Assembly (NCBI RefSeq): GCF_003522965.1
Contig: NZ_CP031513.1
Span: forward strand, 1-64,000
Direction of reading: 5' to 3'
Length of the DNA stretch: 64,000 nucleotides
Origin: Bombilactobacillus bombi
Lineage (GTDB): Bacteria > Bacillota > Bacilli > Lactobacillales > Lactobacillaceae
Numbering within the stretch: position 1 is the stretch's first letter; each line of letters begins with the position of its first letter. The notes below the pieces were generated by a model, which was not told where the DNA came from, ran no database searches, and saw only the letters and a list, made by a program, of their open reading frames with translations. Positions 42,468 to 51,046 of this stretch are shown here, in pieces. Both the position numbers and the translations under genes were made by a program.

Positions 42468-43139
42468 ATGCAAGCATTAAAATCTCCTTCTATTCGAGTG
42501 ATTTGGTACATAATTTGGCTAGCTTTGGTAATTTTTTCACAGAAACTAGAACAGCTATGTTTAGGTAATAAGGGATTGAATCCATTAATGGCTGTTATTT
42601 TTGTGGTTTTATCAGGGCTAATCTTATTTTTTATGTGGGCACGTTATCAGCATGAACAACAATGTTTTAATTCTCCTACCAACAGCTTACATCAGGGAAT
42701 AACGGAATTTTTTGGTTTGATTGCTTTTGCTATTATTGCCATTGGTCTATTTATGATGCTGATTAGTTATTTAAAGGCTATGGGGCGCTTTCCATATCTA
42801 ATCAATCGTGCTGATTATTTAGATCGGGGATCCATCGCTTTTTGGTTCGATTTATTAGCTACTTCATTAGTTATTGCCATTGAACAACAATTTGTGACCA
42901 CCGGTTTTTTCTTTAATTATTTTTTAAGACGTAACTCTTTAGGTAGTGCTTTAGCAGGGATTTTTTTAAGTGGCTTAATTTATGGTTTGTTGAATTTAGA
43001 AGTGCTTCATTGGATCAATTTCTTTATTTATATGGCTATTGGTTGGATGCTGGCGACTATATATTTATCAACTCAAAATTTTCGTATTTGTGTAATGATG
43101 GCAGTTTTTATAGCCATTCTTAAGGTTATTTTAATTTAG
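42468..43139 (+). CDS. Degenerate CPBP (CAAX-type) membrane protein
   Basis: The protein is 223 residues with about seven helices in the CPBP (Abi) layout. The catalytic motifs are all altered: 'EQQFVTTG' in place of EExxxR, 'SGLIYGLLNL' with Asn in place of the motif-2 His, and no clear motif-3 His. The fold is likely kept while protease activity is lost. CPBP proteins in lactobacilli often sit near bacteriocin genes, but none is seen here. Confidence 0.6.
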   Translation: MQALKSPSIRVIWYIIWLALVIFSQKLEQLCLGNKGLNPLMAVIFVVLSGLILFFMWARYQHEQQCFNSPTNSLHQGITEFFGLIAFAIIAIGLFMMLISYLKAMGRFPYLINRADYLDRGSIAFWFDLLATSLVIAIEQQFVTTGFFFNYFLRRNSLGSALAGIFLSGLIYGLLNLEVLHWINFFIYMAIGWMLATIYLSTQNFRICVMMAVFIAILKVILI

Positions 43140-43283
43140 AAGTTATATTTATAAACAAAGAGGATAAGTGTATAGGAAAAAACTAAATATTAGAATTACA
43201 AAAAAACTTTAGTTTAATTCGTCTTATCAATCAGTAAGAAAGCTGGATTAGCACGGACAATAGTATATTTAAAATTTAGAGTT

Positions 43284-43292
43284 TGTTATAAT
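43284..43292 (+). promoter_or_regulatory. Toxin mRNA promoter
   Basis: Extended -10 TG-T-TATAAT (43284-43292). It would give an untranslated leader of about 95 nt before the toxin start, common in type I toxin mRNAs. Confidence 0.55.
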
Positions 43293-43395
43293 AATTTGCG
43301 TGGAGAAGTTAAAGGCGGTGGCGCTCTTATAGTGGGAGGTGGTGCTGATGGTGTAAATCATTCAGTTACAGATCCTAACGAAAGGAGTAGCCTAG

Positions 43396-43509
43396 GTGTC
43401 CATTGCGGACATTCTACAATTATTTCTGGTTATAATTAGTGTTGGCACATTCGGCATTGAGTTAATCAGATTGATTATAGAATTGATGAAATTCAACCGA
43501 AAAAAATAA
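43396..43509 (+). CDS. Holin-like type I toxin peptide
   Basis: A 37-residue peptide, too short for usual ORF callers. It starts at GTG 43396, 9 nt after AAAGGAG. The sequence begins M-S-I-A-D-I-L-Q-L-F and continues with one hydrophobic helix (about 8-31), ending in the basic tail K-F-N-R-K-K. This is the pattern of the 'putative holin-like toxin' (Hol_Tox/TxpA-like) peptides of type I toxin-antitoxin systems in Firmicutes, which damage the membrane. A long leader, a 3' hairpin and a terminator follow the same plan. A decayed second locus lies at 50190-50390. Confidence 0.75.
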   Translation: MSIADILQLFLVIISVGTFGIELIRLIIELMKFNRKK

Positions 43510-43618
43510 CCGCCTTACTTTGACCAGTAGCGGTTAGAATAATTTGTTGCTGCGTCACCGTCTTAAACGGCTCTGCATGAGAGTTGGTGCTAGCACACCA
43601 GCTCTTTTCTTTACATAT
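43508..43618 (-). ncRNA. Candidate antisense RNA antitoxin
   Basis: A minus-strand -10 TATACT (43619-43624 on the plus strand) with weak -35 TTCAAA could drive an RNA that overlaps the toxin mRNA 3' end, as in TxpA/RatA-type pairs. The region contains the hairpin AACCGC (43508-43513) / GCGGTT (43530-43535). The RNA itself is not shown by sequence. Confidence 0.35.
43580..43612 (+). terminator. Toxin mRNA terminator
   Basis: AGAGTTGGTG (43580-43589) pairs with CACCAGCTCT (43596-43605), followed by TTTTCTTT. The same hairpin is found at 50352-50379. Confidence 0.8.
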
Positions 43619-44049
43619 AGTATAACATATAGCTATTAGTTTTGAAGTGATTAATCTTATCTATCTTTAAATTTCTTTCTTATGTTGTAGATATTGAGCT
43701 CGGATTAATTAAAGCAATCAGTAGAACAAGAGAAAAGGGAAAATATACCCCTTTTTTTAATCTTGAAATACTGGAGTATGCTCGTCTAAATACACAATCG
43801 CATAATGAATATTTTTTCTTACCCGCGCTTTTCAAAATTAAGATCACCAATATCTAATTTATATATTTGCTTAAATCCACACATCAATATTTCAACAATG
43901 TAGATTTTATAATGAATTAGAACTAAAAAATCTAAAGTAACACTTGATTTCATTATTTATGTAGTAAACACCATCTATCAACTCATCAACTGTTAGATGG
44001 TGTTGTATCGCTATATTACCCAAGGCATCATCAATACCTAAATTCTATA
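43613..44049. other. Intergenic region with hairpins, no gene seen
   Basis: About 440 bp with no convincing ORF. It holds AAAAGGG (43733-43739) with CCCTTTT (43749-43755), a terminator-like stem, and a hairpin of CACCATCTA with TAGATGGTG near 43970-44005, which may end the minus-strand gene at 44050. Confidence 0.45.
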
Positions 44050-44451
44050 TTAATTTTCAGCTATCCGCGTACCAGCCTCAAGGGTGTTATCTAGCTTATA
44101 AATAGATTGAATATCAATAATTACAACAGCTCCCCGATTAAATCTCTCTATAACAGGTTTTGGTAATAATTTTTCAGTAACTTCGTCGTTTTCATGAAGA
44201 TGAGCAACGCCCTCAAAGCGAAAGCCCTTTTGGGCTTTTTTATCAGCTACGGCCACTGCTACTCGACCATTAGAGATGATATTATTGTAAGCATGACGAA
44301 ATGTGTGCTCATAATATACTAAATGCTGATCATCTAACACATGCAATGATCCTTTCGGCCCAACTTTAGGATAGCCATCTTTATCAACTGTGGCCAAAAA
44401 TGCGAACTGTTCTCCAATCATAGTTTTCATTTCTTCTGTTAAACTTTGCAT
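44050..44451 (-). CDS. Pyridoxamine 5'-phosphate oxidase-like flavin-binding protein
   Basis: The protein is 133 residues with a split-barrel FMN-binding fold: 'FAFLATVDKDGYPKVGPKG' near the N-terminus and 'GRVAVAVADKKAQKGFRFEGVAHLH' in the core. The start is ATG 44451, since GGAGG lies just upstream; the longer frame's ATG overlaps the ribosome site. Small members of this family are heme-, F420- or FMN-binding oxidoreductases of unknown substrate, and B6 synthesis is unlikely at this length. Monocistronic. Confidence 0.75.
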   Translation of the reverse strand: MQSLTEEMKTMIGEQFAFLATVDKDGYPKVGPKGSLHVLDDQHLVYYEHTFRHAYNNIISNGRVAVAVADKKAQKGFRFEGVAHLHENDEVTEKLLPKPVIERFNRGAVVIIDIQSIYKLDNTLEAGTRIAEN

Positions 44452-44650
44452 AGTAATATCCTCCATAATAATTTACGTTAAAATCTTTTAAGTTACTTTT
44501 GACATTACCACCTAAGAAAAGTTCTGTCTAATGAAATGATTGGATAAACTAGGGCAGAAAAGTTACAAGATCTAAAAGCTAAGACTATCACTACGGAGAT
44601 AATAAAATTGCTAGTAGATTTGCGATTGCAAATTTTTAGTAATTTTATTG

Positions 44651-44679
44651 TTGACAATTATTAGAAATGGATTTATTAT
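44651..44679 (+). promoter_or_regulatory. Promoter of T-box/brnQ transcript
   Basis: TTGACA (44651-44656), 17 bp, TATTAT (44674-44679). The overlapping TATAAT at 44677 would need a 20-bp spacer and is less likely. Confidence 0.7.
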
Positions 44680-44699
44680 AATGAACAATTAATTAAAAA

Positions 44700-44951
44700 G
44701 CTGTGAGAAAGTTCTATTATAATAGCTCCACTACTCAGCGAGCTTTGATTGGTGTAAGAAAGCTAGATGACTATTATAATAATCGCTTTTGAGCAATGTG
44801 GTGAATAAAGTAGCTGGCATTGGTGACACCCAATATCGTGTTTGCGTATAGTTTTGTTTGTACGCAGTAAGAGAGTCAATAATGACTCTATCTATAAGGT
44901 GGTACCGCGCTTTGCGCCCTTTAGTCAAATTTTTGACTAAAGGGTTTTTTT
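44700..44951 (+). promoter_or_regulatory. T-box leader of brnQ
   Basis: The T-box core AAGGTGGTACCGCG is at 44896-44909, followed by the terminator stem CCCTTTAGTCAAA (44917-44929) / TTTGACTAAAGGG (44932-44944) and T's. The distal stem-I loop with 'TTGGTGTAAGAA' is near 44750. A TATTATAATA on each side could pair in stem I, leaving ATC (Ile) as a possible specifier near 44783; this is uncertain. Binding of uncharged tRNA would allow readthrough into brnQ. Confidence 0.88.
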
Positions 44952-44975
44952 GTTTCAATAAAAGGAGTGATGTCG

Positions 44976-45008
44976 ATGATTAGTCAGATTAAGGAATTGG
45001 TGGAATGA
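44976..45008 (+). CDS. Short leader ORF between T-box and brnQ
   Basis: A 10-codon ORF (M-I-S-Q-I-K-E-L-V-E) starts 8 nt after AAAGGAG; an ATG two codons earlier is closer to the site. It ends 30 bp before the brnQ ATG, which has its own TTGGAGGA site. It holds two Ile, one Leu and one Val codon. It may be a leader peptide or the remnant of a lost gene. Confidence 0.4.
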   Translation: MISQIKELVE

Positions 45009-45038
45009 CAATAAGATAATTAATTTGGAGGAATTGAT

Positions 45039-46442
45039 ATGAAAACTGAAGGTGATCTTAATCCGAACCCATTAACTTGGAAGGATTACTTAGTAGTTGG
45101 GTCTTTATTATTTGGTTTGTTTTTTGGAGCTGGGAATTTAATTTTCCCTTTGCATTTAGGACAACTTTCTGGAGCCAATTGGGGCACTGCAATGGTAGGC
45201 TTTTTAGTAACAGCAGTTTTATTACCTTTGTTATCAGTCTTAGCAGTTAGTATTACACGTTCTGAGGGTGTCTATGATATTGGACTACCGTTAGGGTCAA
45301 CTTTTGCATTAATTTTTATGGTATTAATTCATGCAGCGATTGGGCCATTGTTTGGTACACCTCGGACGGCCACAGTATCTTTTACGGTGGGGTTAGCACC
45401 ATTATTACCAAGCAGTTGGGCTCATAGTGGTTTGTTAGTATTTTCAGCGTTGTTCTTTTTGTTGGCGTTTGTGATTTCATATCGAGAATCAAGTATTTTA
45501 TCTAGTATAGGTAAAGTCTTAAATCCACTTTTTTTGTTGTTATTACTTGTCGTCTTTTTATTAGCTTTTTTAAATCCTATTAGCGCTGCCGGTGCACAGC
45601 CAGTGACAACAGCTTATCAACACAATGCCTTTTTTAATGGCTTTTTACAAGGGTACAACACCATGGATGCTTTGGCTGGTTTAGCTTTTGGGGTTACAGT
45701 TGTCACAGCTGTTAAGCAAATGGGTAAGACAACACCTAAAAGTAATGCTAAAGTAACCGCCAAGGCTGGTGTTTTGGCTACTGCTTTAATCGGATTAATC
45801 TATGTCGTTTTGATTTGGTTGGGTGCAACAACTTTAGGTCGCTTTAAATTGTCAGCTGATGGTGGGATTGCATTTAGCCAATTAGTTAATTTTTATTTAG
45901 GACGTACAGGTCAAGTATTATTAGCAGTTTTAATCACAGTAACTTGTTTAACTACTGCTGTAGGACTTGTAGCAGCATTTGCTCAGGATTTTCATCAACA
46001 TTTTCCTAAAGTTAGCTATCATGTTTGGTTAGCTTTGACATGTTTGGCATCATTTTTGACAGCTAACTTTGGTTTAGATACGATTATTTCTTGGTCCACA
46101 CCTTTATTAATGTTCTTATATCCTTTTGCAATGGTTTTGATTTTATTATCAATCTTTTCACCATTATTTAAACGCGATTCGCGTGTTTATGTCTGGACAG
46201 TAGGTTTAACAACAATTGCTGCTGTTTTAGATATGATTGCCGCTTTTCCGCCTGTAATCAGTCAAACAGTATGGGCTAAAGCTTTAGGAGCATGGCAACA
46301 GCGGTTTTTGCCTTTCGCGAGTTTAGGCATGGATTGGGTAGTACCCGCAGCTGTAGGAGCTTTCATTGGTTTATGTTGGCATTTTGGCAGTCAATATCGC
46401 GCTAAAACCCTAACAACAAAATACGCCCACCAAGATAATTAG
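45039..46442 (+). CDS. brnQ: Branched-chain amino acid:cation symporter
   Basis: The protein is 467 residues with 12 helices. It takes up Leu, Ile and Val with Na+ or H+. The LIVCS family N-terminus 'LLFGLFFGAGNLIFP' is clear (residues 18-33), with 'GPLFGTPRTATVSF' and 'GYNTMDALAGLAFG' in later loops. TTGGAGGA lies before ATG 45039. The upstream T-box ties its expression to uncharged tRNA, probably for a branched-chain amino acid. Confidence 0.95.
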   Translation: MKTEGDLNPNPLTWKDYLVVGSLLFGLFFGAGNLIFPLHLGQLSGANWGTAMVGFLVTAVLLPLLSVLAVSITRSEGVYDIGLPLGSTFALIFMVLIHAAIGPLFGTPRTATVSFTVGLAPLLPSSWAHSGLLVFSALFFLLAFVISYRESSILSSIGKVLNPLFLLLLLVVFLLAFLNPISAAGAQPVTTAYQHNAFFNGFLQGYNTMDALAGLAFGVTVVTAVKQMGKTTPKSNAKVTAKAGVLATALIGLIYVVLIWLGATTLGRFKLSADGGIAFSQLVNFYLGRTGQVLLAVLITVTCLTTAVGLVAAFAQDFHQHFPKVSYHVWLALTCLASFLTANFGLDTIISWSTPLLMFLYPFAMVLILLSIFSPLFKRDSRVYVWTVGLTTIAAVLDMIAAFPPVISQTVWAKALGAWQQRFLPFASLGMDWVVPAAVGAFIGLCWHFGSQYRAKTLTTKYAHQDN

Positions 46443-46454
46443 TGGACGTAATAA

Positions 46455-48734
46455 TTAAAATTTTTTGAAGATAAGACTGTGAGGTTTTACTTGATTGAAA
46501 ATAGCTGCCCTTTGAGGTCCGCAGACAAAAAACAACTCATGTAAAGCCCGAGTGGCAATCGTATAAAGAATGCCACAGTCACCATCTGAATGATAGTTGA
46601 AGGTCGAAACATCATAGCCAATCACACTATCAAATTCTAAGCCCTTAGCTAAATAAACTGGCAAAACAACGATTCCTTGTGGAATTTTAGTATGTTGTTC
46701 CTGTAATAACTGTGCATGATTACCCCAAAATTCGGCTAAATGTTGTGCTTGTTGATTAGTTTTAGTAATAATAGCAACACGACGCTGGTTTTGAACTTGT
46801 TGTTGAGCTAACTTTAAAGTGAAATTAGGCAGTTTTTGTTCATCGCCTGAAAATAAAATGGGAGTTTTTCCTGAACGATTAAAAGCTTGGATTTTGGCAC
46901 CTGATGGAATAAATTGTTTAGCTAAATTGGTAATTGCGGCTGTTGCCCGATAACTTTGATTGAGTGTAATTAGAGTAGATTTTTTATGGGGAATTAATTT
47001 GGTTAAATTATAAAAACGCTGTTGTGACAGAGTATCATGCGCATAAACGTTTTGCTCAATATCACCTAGTAGGGTCAATTTAGCATTAGGAAATGAATTT
47101 TGAATATAGGCTAACTGCAAAGCAGAATAGTCTTGCATTTCATCAATAAATAAATATTTAATGCGCTGGTTTTGACCACTGCCCGTAACCAATTGCTGCA
47201 AATATAATATTGCGGTTGCATCATCTAATTGTAAATAATGACGCTCGAGATTGGCACTAATTTCAACAATCATTTCTTGCCAAATAGATGGAGTAATTGC
47301 AGCGGGTTGTAAGTGGGATAAAAAGTGCTGATATAGTTGGAACACATCAAAAAAATAATCATTATAAATAGCATCGTAAACAGGTAGATAATGTTGTTTG
47401 ACAAGGTAACGAGCCAAGATGTGTTGCTGTTGTTGACTAGAGTATTGTTCCAGATGTTCTTGTTGATCAATTGCTTGATATTGAGAACTAGAGAGATTAT
47501 CAATCGCGTCAATAACCCAATCAGCTTGTTCTTCTTCATGAAGAAAGTGTTGTAATTGTTTGATTAAATGATTTTTAGTTTGTAAAAATTTATCAGCACT
47601 CGCTAAGGCTTGTGGTAATTGTTGATAGATATCTTGAATTTGTTTTTTAGTAAAAAAAACCTGCCCTTCAAATATTAAGTCTGTAAATGCTAAACTTAAA
47701 TCAGCGTGTTGAGCATATTTTTGTAAAGCTTGTGCAAATTCAATGCTATCTTTATATTGACGAATTTGTTGAGTGCTTACAGCAAAAGTGGTTTGCTCTT
47801 GTTCGAAACGTTCAAATAATGTCTGAATCTTCAATCCATGCAAACGCCGGGCTAAAAAGGTTTGCAAAGTGACTTGTCGCATATTATTTTCACCTAAGCT
47901 GGGCAATACCTCGGCAATATAATTAGAAAAAAGATTGTTCGGTGAAAATAAAATAATTTGTTCGGCATTTAATTGTTGTCGACTATGATAAAGCAAATAA
48001 GCAATTCGTTGCATAATAGTAGAGGTTTTGCCTGAGCCGGCAGCACCTTGAACAATTAGTAATTCTGATTTGGTGTCACGAATAATTTGATTTTGTGATT
48101 GCTGAATAGTAGCAACAATATTTTTCATTTGCGCGCTGCTAGCTTGACCAAGAGCATTTTTAAGAATTTCGTCACCAATAGTTTCATTGGTGTCAAACAT
48201 ATTATCAATATGACCTTGCCGAATTGAAAACTGACGTTTGCGCTGCAAATCAACATTTTGAGTGCCCATGGGTGATTCGTATTTAACAGTACCTAAAGTG
48301 CCATTATAATAAATGCTGGCAATGGGTGCTCGCCAATCATAAACCCAGAATTCACCATTTTCATCACTTAAAGAAGCAGTGCCGATATATAGAGTGTCAT
48401 TTTCGCCAGCTTCTTGAATGTCAATACGACCAAAGTAAGGGGATCCTTCTAGCGCGTGTAATTCTTTTTCCTTATGTTGCAGAATCTCTTCATTACTAAC
48501 GGCACTAGTCATCAATTGGCGTTGCTGTTGTAAAGTGGCATTAGTCTCAATAATATCATCTGTTTCGATATAATTAGCGCGCGTATTCGCTCCAAAGTTC
48601 AATTCTACTTGTCGACGTTCATGTTGAGCTTTATCAATATCGGCGCTGGTTTCTTGTAATTGTTGCTCGATTAATTGCGTGACAAAATCTACACGTCGTT
48701 GTTCAGCTTGTTTACTTTCGTTGGGAAACTGCAT
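46455..48734 (-). CDS. HelD-type RNA polymerase recycling ATPase (UvrD-like)
   Basis: The protein is 759 residues. It is a UvrD/Rep-like superfamily 1 helicase without nuclease parts. The N-terminal coiled coil ('LIEQQLQETSADIDKAQHERR') is the arm that HelD inserts into RNA polymerase. Walker A is 'GAAGSGKT' near residue 230, Walker B-like 'YLFIDEMQDYSALQL' and the late motif 'AKGLEFDSVIGYD' follow. HelD removes stalled polymerase from DNA. I chose ATG 48734 because AAGGA lies 12 nt upstream; TTG at 48743 is too close to that site. Confidence 0.87.
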   Translation of the reverse strand: MQFPNESKQAEQRRVDFVTQLIEQQLQETSADIDKAQHERRQVELNFGANTRANYIETDDIIETNATLQQQRQLMTSAVSNEEILQHKEKELHALEGSPYFGRIDIQEAGENDTLYIGTASLSDENGEFWVYDWRAPIASIYYNGTLGTVKYESPMGTQNVDLQRKRQFSIRQGHIDNMFDTNETIGDEILKNALGQASSAQMKNIVATIQQSQNQIIRDTKSELLIVQGAAGSGKTSTIMQRIAYLLYHSRQQLNAEQIILFSPNNLFSNYIAEVLPSLGENNMRQVTLQTFLARRLHGLKIQTLFERFEQEQTTFAVSTQQIRQYKDSIEFAQALQKYAQHADLSLAFTDLIFEGQVFFTKKQIQDIYQQLPQALASADKFLQTKNHLIKQLQHFLHEEEQADWVIDAIDNLSSSQYQAIDQQEHLEQYSSQQQQHILARYLVKQHYLPVYDAIYNDYFFDVFQLYQHFLSHLQPAAITPSIWQEMIVEISANLERHYLQLDDATAILYLQQLVTGSGQNQRIKYLFIDEMQDYSALQLAYIQNSFPNAKLTLLGDIEQNVYAHDTLSQQRFYNLTKLIPHKKSTLITLNQSYRATAAITNLAKQFIPSGAKIQAFNRSGKTPILFSGDEQKLPNFTLKLAQQQVQNQRRVAIITKTNQQAQHLAEFWGNHAQLLQEQHTKIPQGIVVLPVYLAKGLEFDSVIGYDVSTFNYHSDGDCGILYTIATRALHELFFVCGPQRAAIFNQVKPHSLIFKKF

Positions 48735-48833
48735 TTTTGTCAACCATCCTTATTGTTCGTCAAGTATTGTACTGGTCTATGAACTTAATGTAAAGTATAT
48801 TGCTAATTATCCCAAATCACGAAATTAAGATTG

Positions 48834-48842
48834 TGGTATAAT
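48834..48842 (+). promoter_or_regulatory. Extended -10 promoter of trpS
   Basis: TG-G-TATAAT at 48834-48842. No good -35 lies at 17 bp, as is usual for extended -10 promoters. Confidence 0.65.
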
Positions 48843-48849
48843 ATGCTTA

Positions 48850-49066
48850 AAGTTGTTTAAACCAGAGTGCAAAGTATTTAGCAATAGGGAAATCAGAAAC
48901 TAGTCGGTGGTTGTAAGACTAGCCCGAGTTGATAAAGAAGTGGAGCTTTGGGTATTTGGTAGCCAGTGCCCTAAACTGGAAATAAGCGGCAAATATTTAA
49001 TTTGCAAAACAGGTGGTACCGCGTTAATTACGTCCTATTGTTCAAGTGAACAATGGGATTTTTTTA
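48850..49066 (+). promoter_or_regulatory. Trp T-box leader of trpS
   Basis: The T-box core AGGTGGTACCGCG is at 49011-49023. The terminator TCCTATTGTTC (49033-49043) / GAACAATGGGA (49048-49058) with T's follows. A candidate specifier TGG (Trp) is at 48941-48943 in 'GAAGTGGAGC', 3' of the stem-I distal loop, matching the downstream gene. Confidence 0.92.
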
Positions 49067-49087
49067 TATAAAATAAAGGAGAAGAAT

Positions 49088-50104
49088 ATGGCTAAACATA
49101 CAATTTTAACTGCAGACCGACCAACTGGAAAGTTACACATTGGTCATTACATTGGATCTTTAAAAAATCGCGTTAAATTACAAAATACTGGTGATTATCG
49201 TACTTTTATTATGATTGCAGATATGCAAGCTTTAACTGACAATGCCCGCAATCCTGAAAAAATTCGGCGTAGCTTAATTGAAGTAGCTTTGGATTATCTG
49301 GCTGTAGGCATTGATCCTAAAAAATCAACAATCTTTGTTCAATCGCAAATCCCGGCTTTGAATGAATTGACGATGTATTATTTGGATTTAGTCACTCTTG
49401 CACGATTGAAACGTAATCCTACTGTAAAAGCAGAAATTCAACAAAAAAATTTTGGTGGAAGTGTGCCCGCTGGATTTCTTGCTTATCCTGTTAGTCAAGC
49501 CGCTGATATTACTGCTTTTAAGGCTGATACGGTGCCTGTAGGGGATGATCAAGAGCCAATGCTGGAACAAGCTCGAGAAATTGTTCGAACTTTCAATACT
49601 ACTTATCAACGCGAAGTTTTGGTTGAACCAGAGGGCTTATTCCCACCAAAGGGTCAAGGACGATTACCGGGCTTAGACGGAAATGCGAAAATGAGCAAAT
49701 CATTAAATAATGCGATTTATTTGTCGGATAGTGCCGATGAAGTCCACCAAAAAATCATGAAAATGTACACCGATCCTCAGCATGTTCATGTGGAAGATCC
49801 TGGTCGAATTGAAGGCAATACAGTATTTGAATATTTGGATGTTTTTGGCACTGATCAAGACCAAATTGCTGATTTGAAGGCCCATTATCAGGCTGGTGGT
49901 TTAGGAGATGTCAAAGTAAAACGTTATTTAGAAGAAGTTTTAAATGAAGTTCTAGATCCTATTCGCCAACGCCGGCAGGTATATGAACAAGATTTAGGCG
50001 AGGTCTATCGGATTTTACAAGAAGGCAGTCAAACAGCCAACGAAGTAGCAGAGCAAACCTTAAGTGAAGTGCGTGCTGCGATTGGGGTTAATTATTTTGA
50101 TTAG
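49088..50104 (+). CDS. trpS: Tryptophanyl-tRNA synthetase
   Basis: The protein is 338 residues. It charges tRNA-Trp. The class I site 'HIGHYIGS' is at 17-24, '[11 protein letters not shown]' and 'AADITAF' follow, and the KMSKS loop is present ('[10 protein letters not shown]' near residue 205). The frame is open from 49046 but ATG 49088, 5 nt after AAGGAGA, gives the normal length and start. It is controlled by the Trp T-box just upstream. Confidence 0.97.
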   Translation: MAKHTILTADRPTGKLHIGHYIGSLKNRVKLQNTGDYRTFIMIADMQALTDNARNPEKIRRSLIEVALDYLAVGIDPKKSTIFVQSQIPALNELTMYYLDLVTLARLKRNPTVKAEIQQKNFGGSVPAGFLAYPVSQAADITAFKADTVPVGDDQEPMLEQAREIVRTFNTTYQREVLVEPEGLFPPKGQGRLPGLDGNAKMSKSLNNAIYLSDSADEVHQKIMKMYTDPQHVHVEDPGRIEGNTVFEYLDVFGTDQDQIADLKAHYQAGGLGDVKVKRYLEEVLNEVLDPIRQRRQVYEQDLGEVYRILQEGSQTANEVAEQTLSEVRAAIGVNYFD

Positions 50105-50189
50105 ATGAAAAATCATTTGTATCAATAATACGGTTTAGCCCGAGCAAGAGTGCATAAGATTAAATCTAAAATAGCGGAATCATAGTATA

Positions 50190-50390
50190 CTTAGGATTGT
50201 ATAATATTTTCGTAGAGAAACTAAAAGCAGTAGCACTCTTGCTAGAACTTATTAAACTAAACCAAAAAAATAATCGCCTTCTATTTTGGAAGTTAGCGAT
50301 TATTAAATAATAATATAATTGAGATACTCAATGTCTTAAACGAATCTACTCAAGAGTTGGTGTTAACGCACCAGCTCTTTTGTTTACATA
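50190..50390 (+). pseudogene. Decayed second copy of the type I toxin locus
   Basis: The region aligns by eye with 43270-43620: the same -10 zone (TATAAT near 50200), GTAGAGAAACTAAA, CACTCTT, then the end of the toxin frame (K-L-N-Q-K-K-stop), a covarying hairpin AATCGC (50272-50277) / GCGATT (50296-50301), 'GTCTTAAACG' and the same terminator. About 150 bp holding the ribosome site and most of the toxin frame are missing. The antitoxin side may still be transcribed. Confidence 0.65.
50352..50382 (+). terminator. Terminator of decayed toxin locus
   Basis: AAGAGTTGGTG (50352-50362) pairs with CACCAGCTCTT (50369-50379), followed by TTTG. The loop differs from the copy at 43580. Confidence 0.75.
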
Positions 50391-50558
50391 TAATCTATAA
50401 GCTTACTAATTCTTTAAAGGGGGTAATAAGGGATGCTGTTTCTCTCCCCAATAAAGCACTGACGCCATTCAGAAATCTTTAAAAGGTTACCAGCACAAAC
50501 CATTGTTTAAGTTTTTACATTTGTTGAGATTAATTCTAGAACTTATATTTTTTGATTC
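50391..50558. other. Intergenic, no gene seen
   Basis: AT-rich sequence between the decayed toxin locus and the end of the phn-type operon. No ORF with a ribosome site and no strong terminator were seen. Confidence 0.4.
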
Positions 50559-51035
50559 TTAATTTAAATACTTTTTGACGGCCGCTAATAAGTCAGGTTC
50601 ATTATTAACAATTGTGCCGTTTAACTTAATAAGTCCAGTGGTATATAAATTGAGATAATGAAATTGATTTTCAGCTATTTGACTTAAAGCTTGAAGCTTT
50701 TCTTGATTATCCGCTCCTTGTTGGCGAGTATCTGTATAAAGACCAATAACTGGAATCTGTTTGGCATAAGCAACACCGATTTCTGTGGCAACACCATTAT
50801 CAATCGTATTGCCATCTAAAATGGCTACCATTAAATCACTATGAACTAATTGTTCAGTATCAGCTTGTGCAATCATTGTAGAATCGGCATATGCCTGCTT
50901 ATCGTTGATATCACCATTTTCTTGGGGTAAGTATAAGTCAATGTCTGGACTTAATTGGCGAATTTGTTGGGCTAATTGGGCATTATAATTAATTTCAGCT
51001 TGGGAAAATAACGCATTTGCAAAATAAATTTTCAT
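50559..51035 (-). CDS. Nucleoside 2-deoxyribosyltransferase family
   Basis: The protein is 158 residues. Enzymes of this family swap the base on 2'-deoxyribonucleosides in purine and pyrimidine salvage, typical of lactobacilli. 'YFANALFSQAE' binds the nucleoside at the N-terminus and the catalytic Glu is in 'DNGVATEIGVAYA'. AAAGGAG precedes ATG 51035. It is the last gene of a minus-strand run beginning with phnD and lies 11 bp after the 5'-nucleotidase-like gene. Confidence 0.87.
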   Translation of the reverse strand: MKIYFANALFSQAEINYNAQLAQQIRQLSPDIDLYLPQENGDINDKQAYADSTMIAQADTEQLVHSDLMVAILDGNTIDNGVATEIGVAYAKQIPVIGLYTDTRQQGADNQEKLQALSQIAENQFHYLNLYTTGLIKLNGTIVNNEPDLLAAVKKYLN

Positions 51036-51046
51036 AATAATCTCCT

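Noticed and set aside
43396-43509. Phage holin
   Set aside because: There are no phage genes nearby, the peptide is too short for a holin, and the leader/terminator plan fits a type I toxin.
44731-44958. 75-codon minus-strand ORF before brnQ
   Set aside because: It lies over the T-box leader, whose conserved core and terminator explain the sequence.
47270-47539. 89-codon minus-strand ORF inside HelD
   Set aside because: It is on the same strand but in another frame of a long, well-supported gene.
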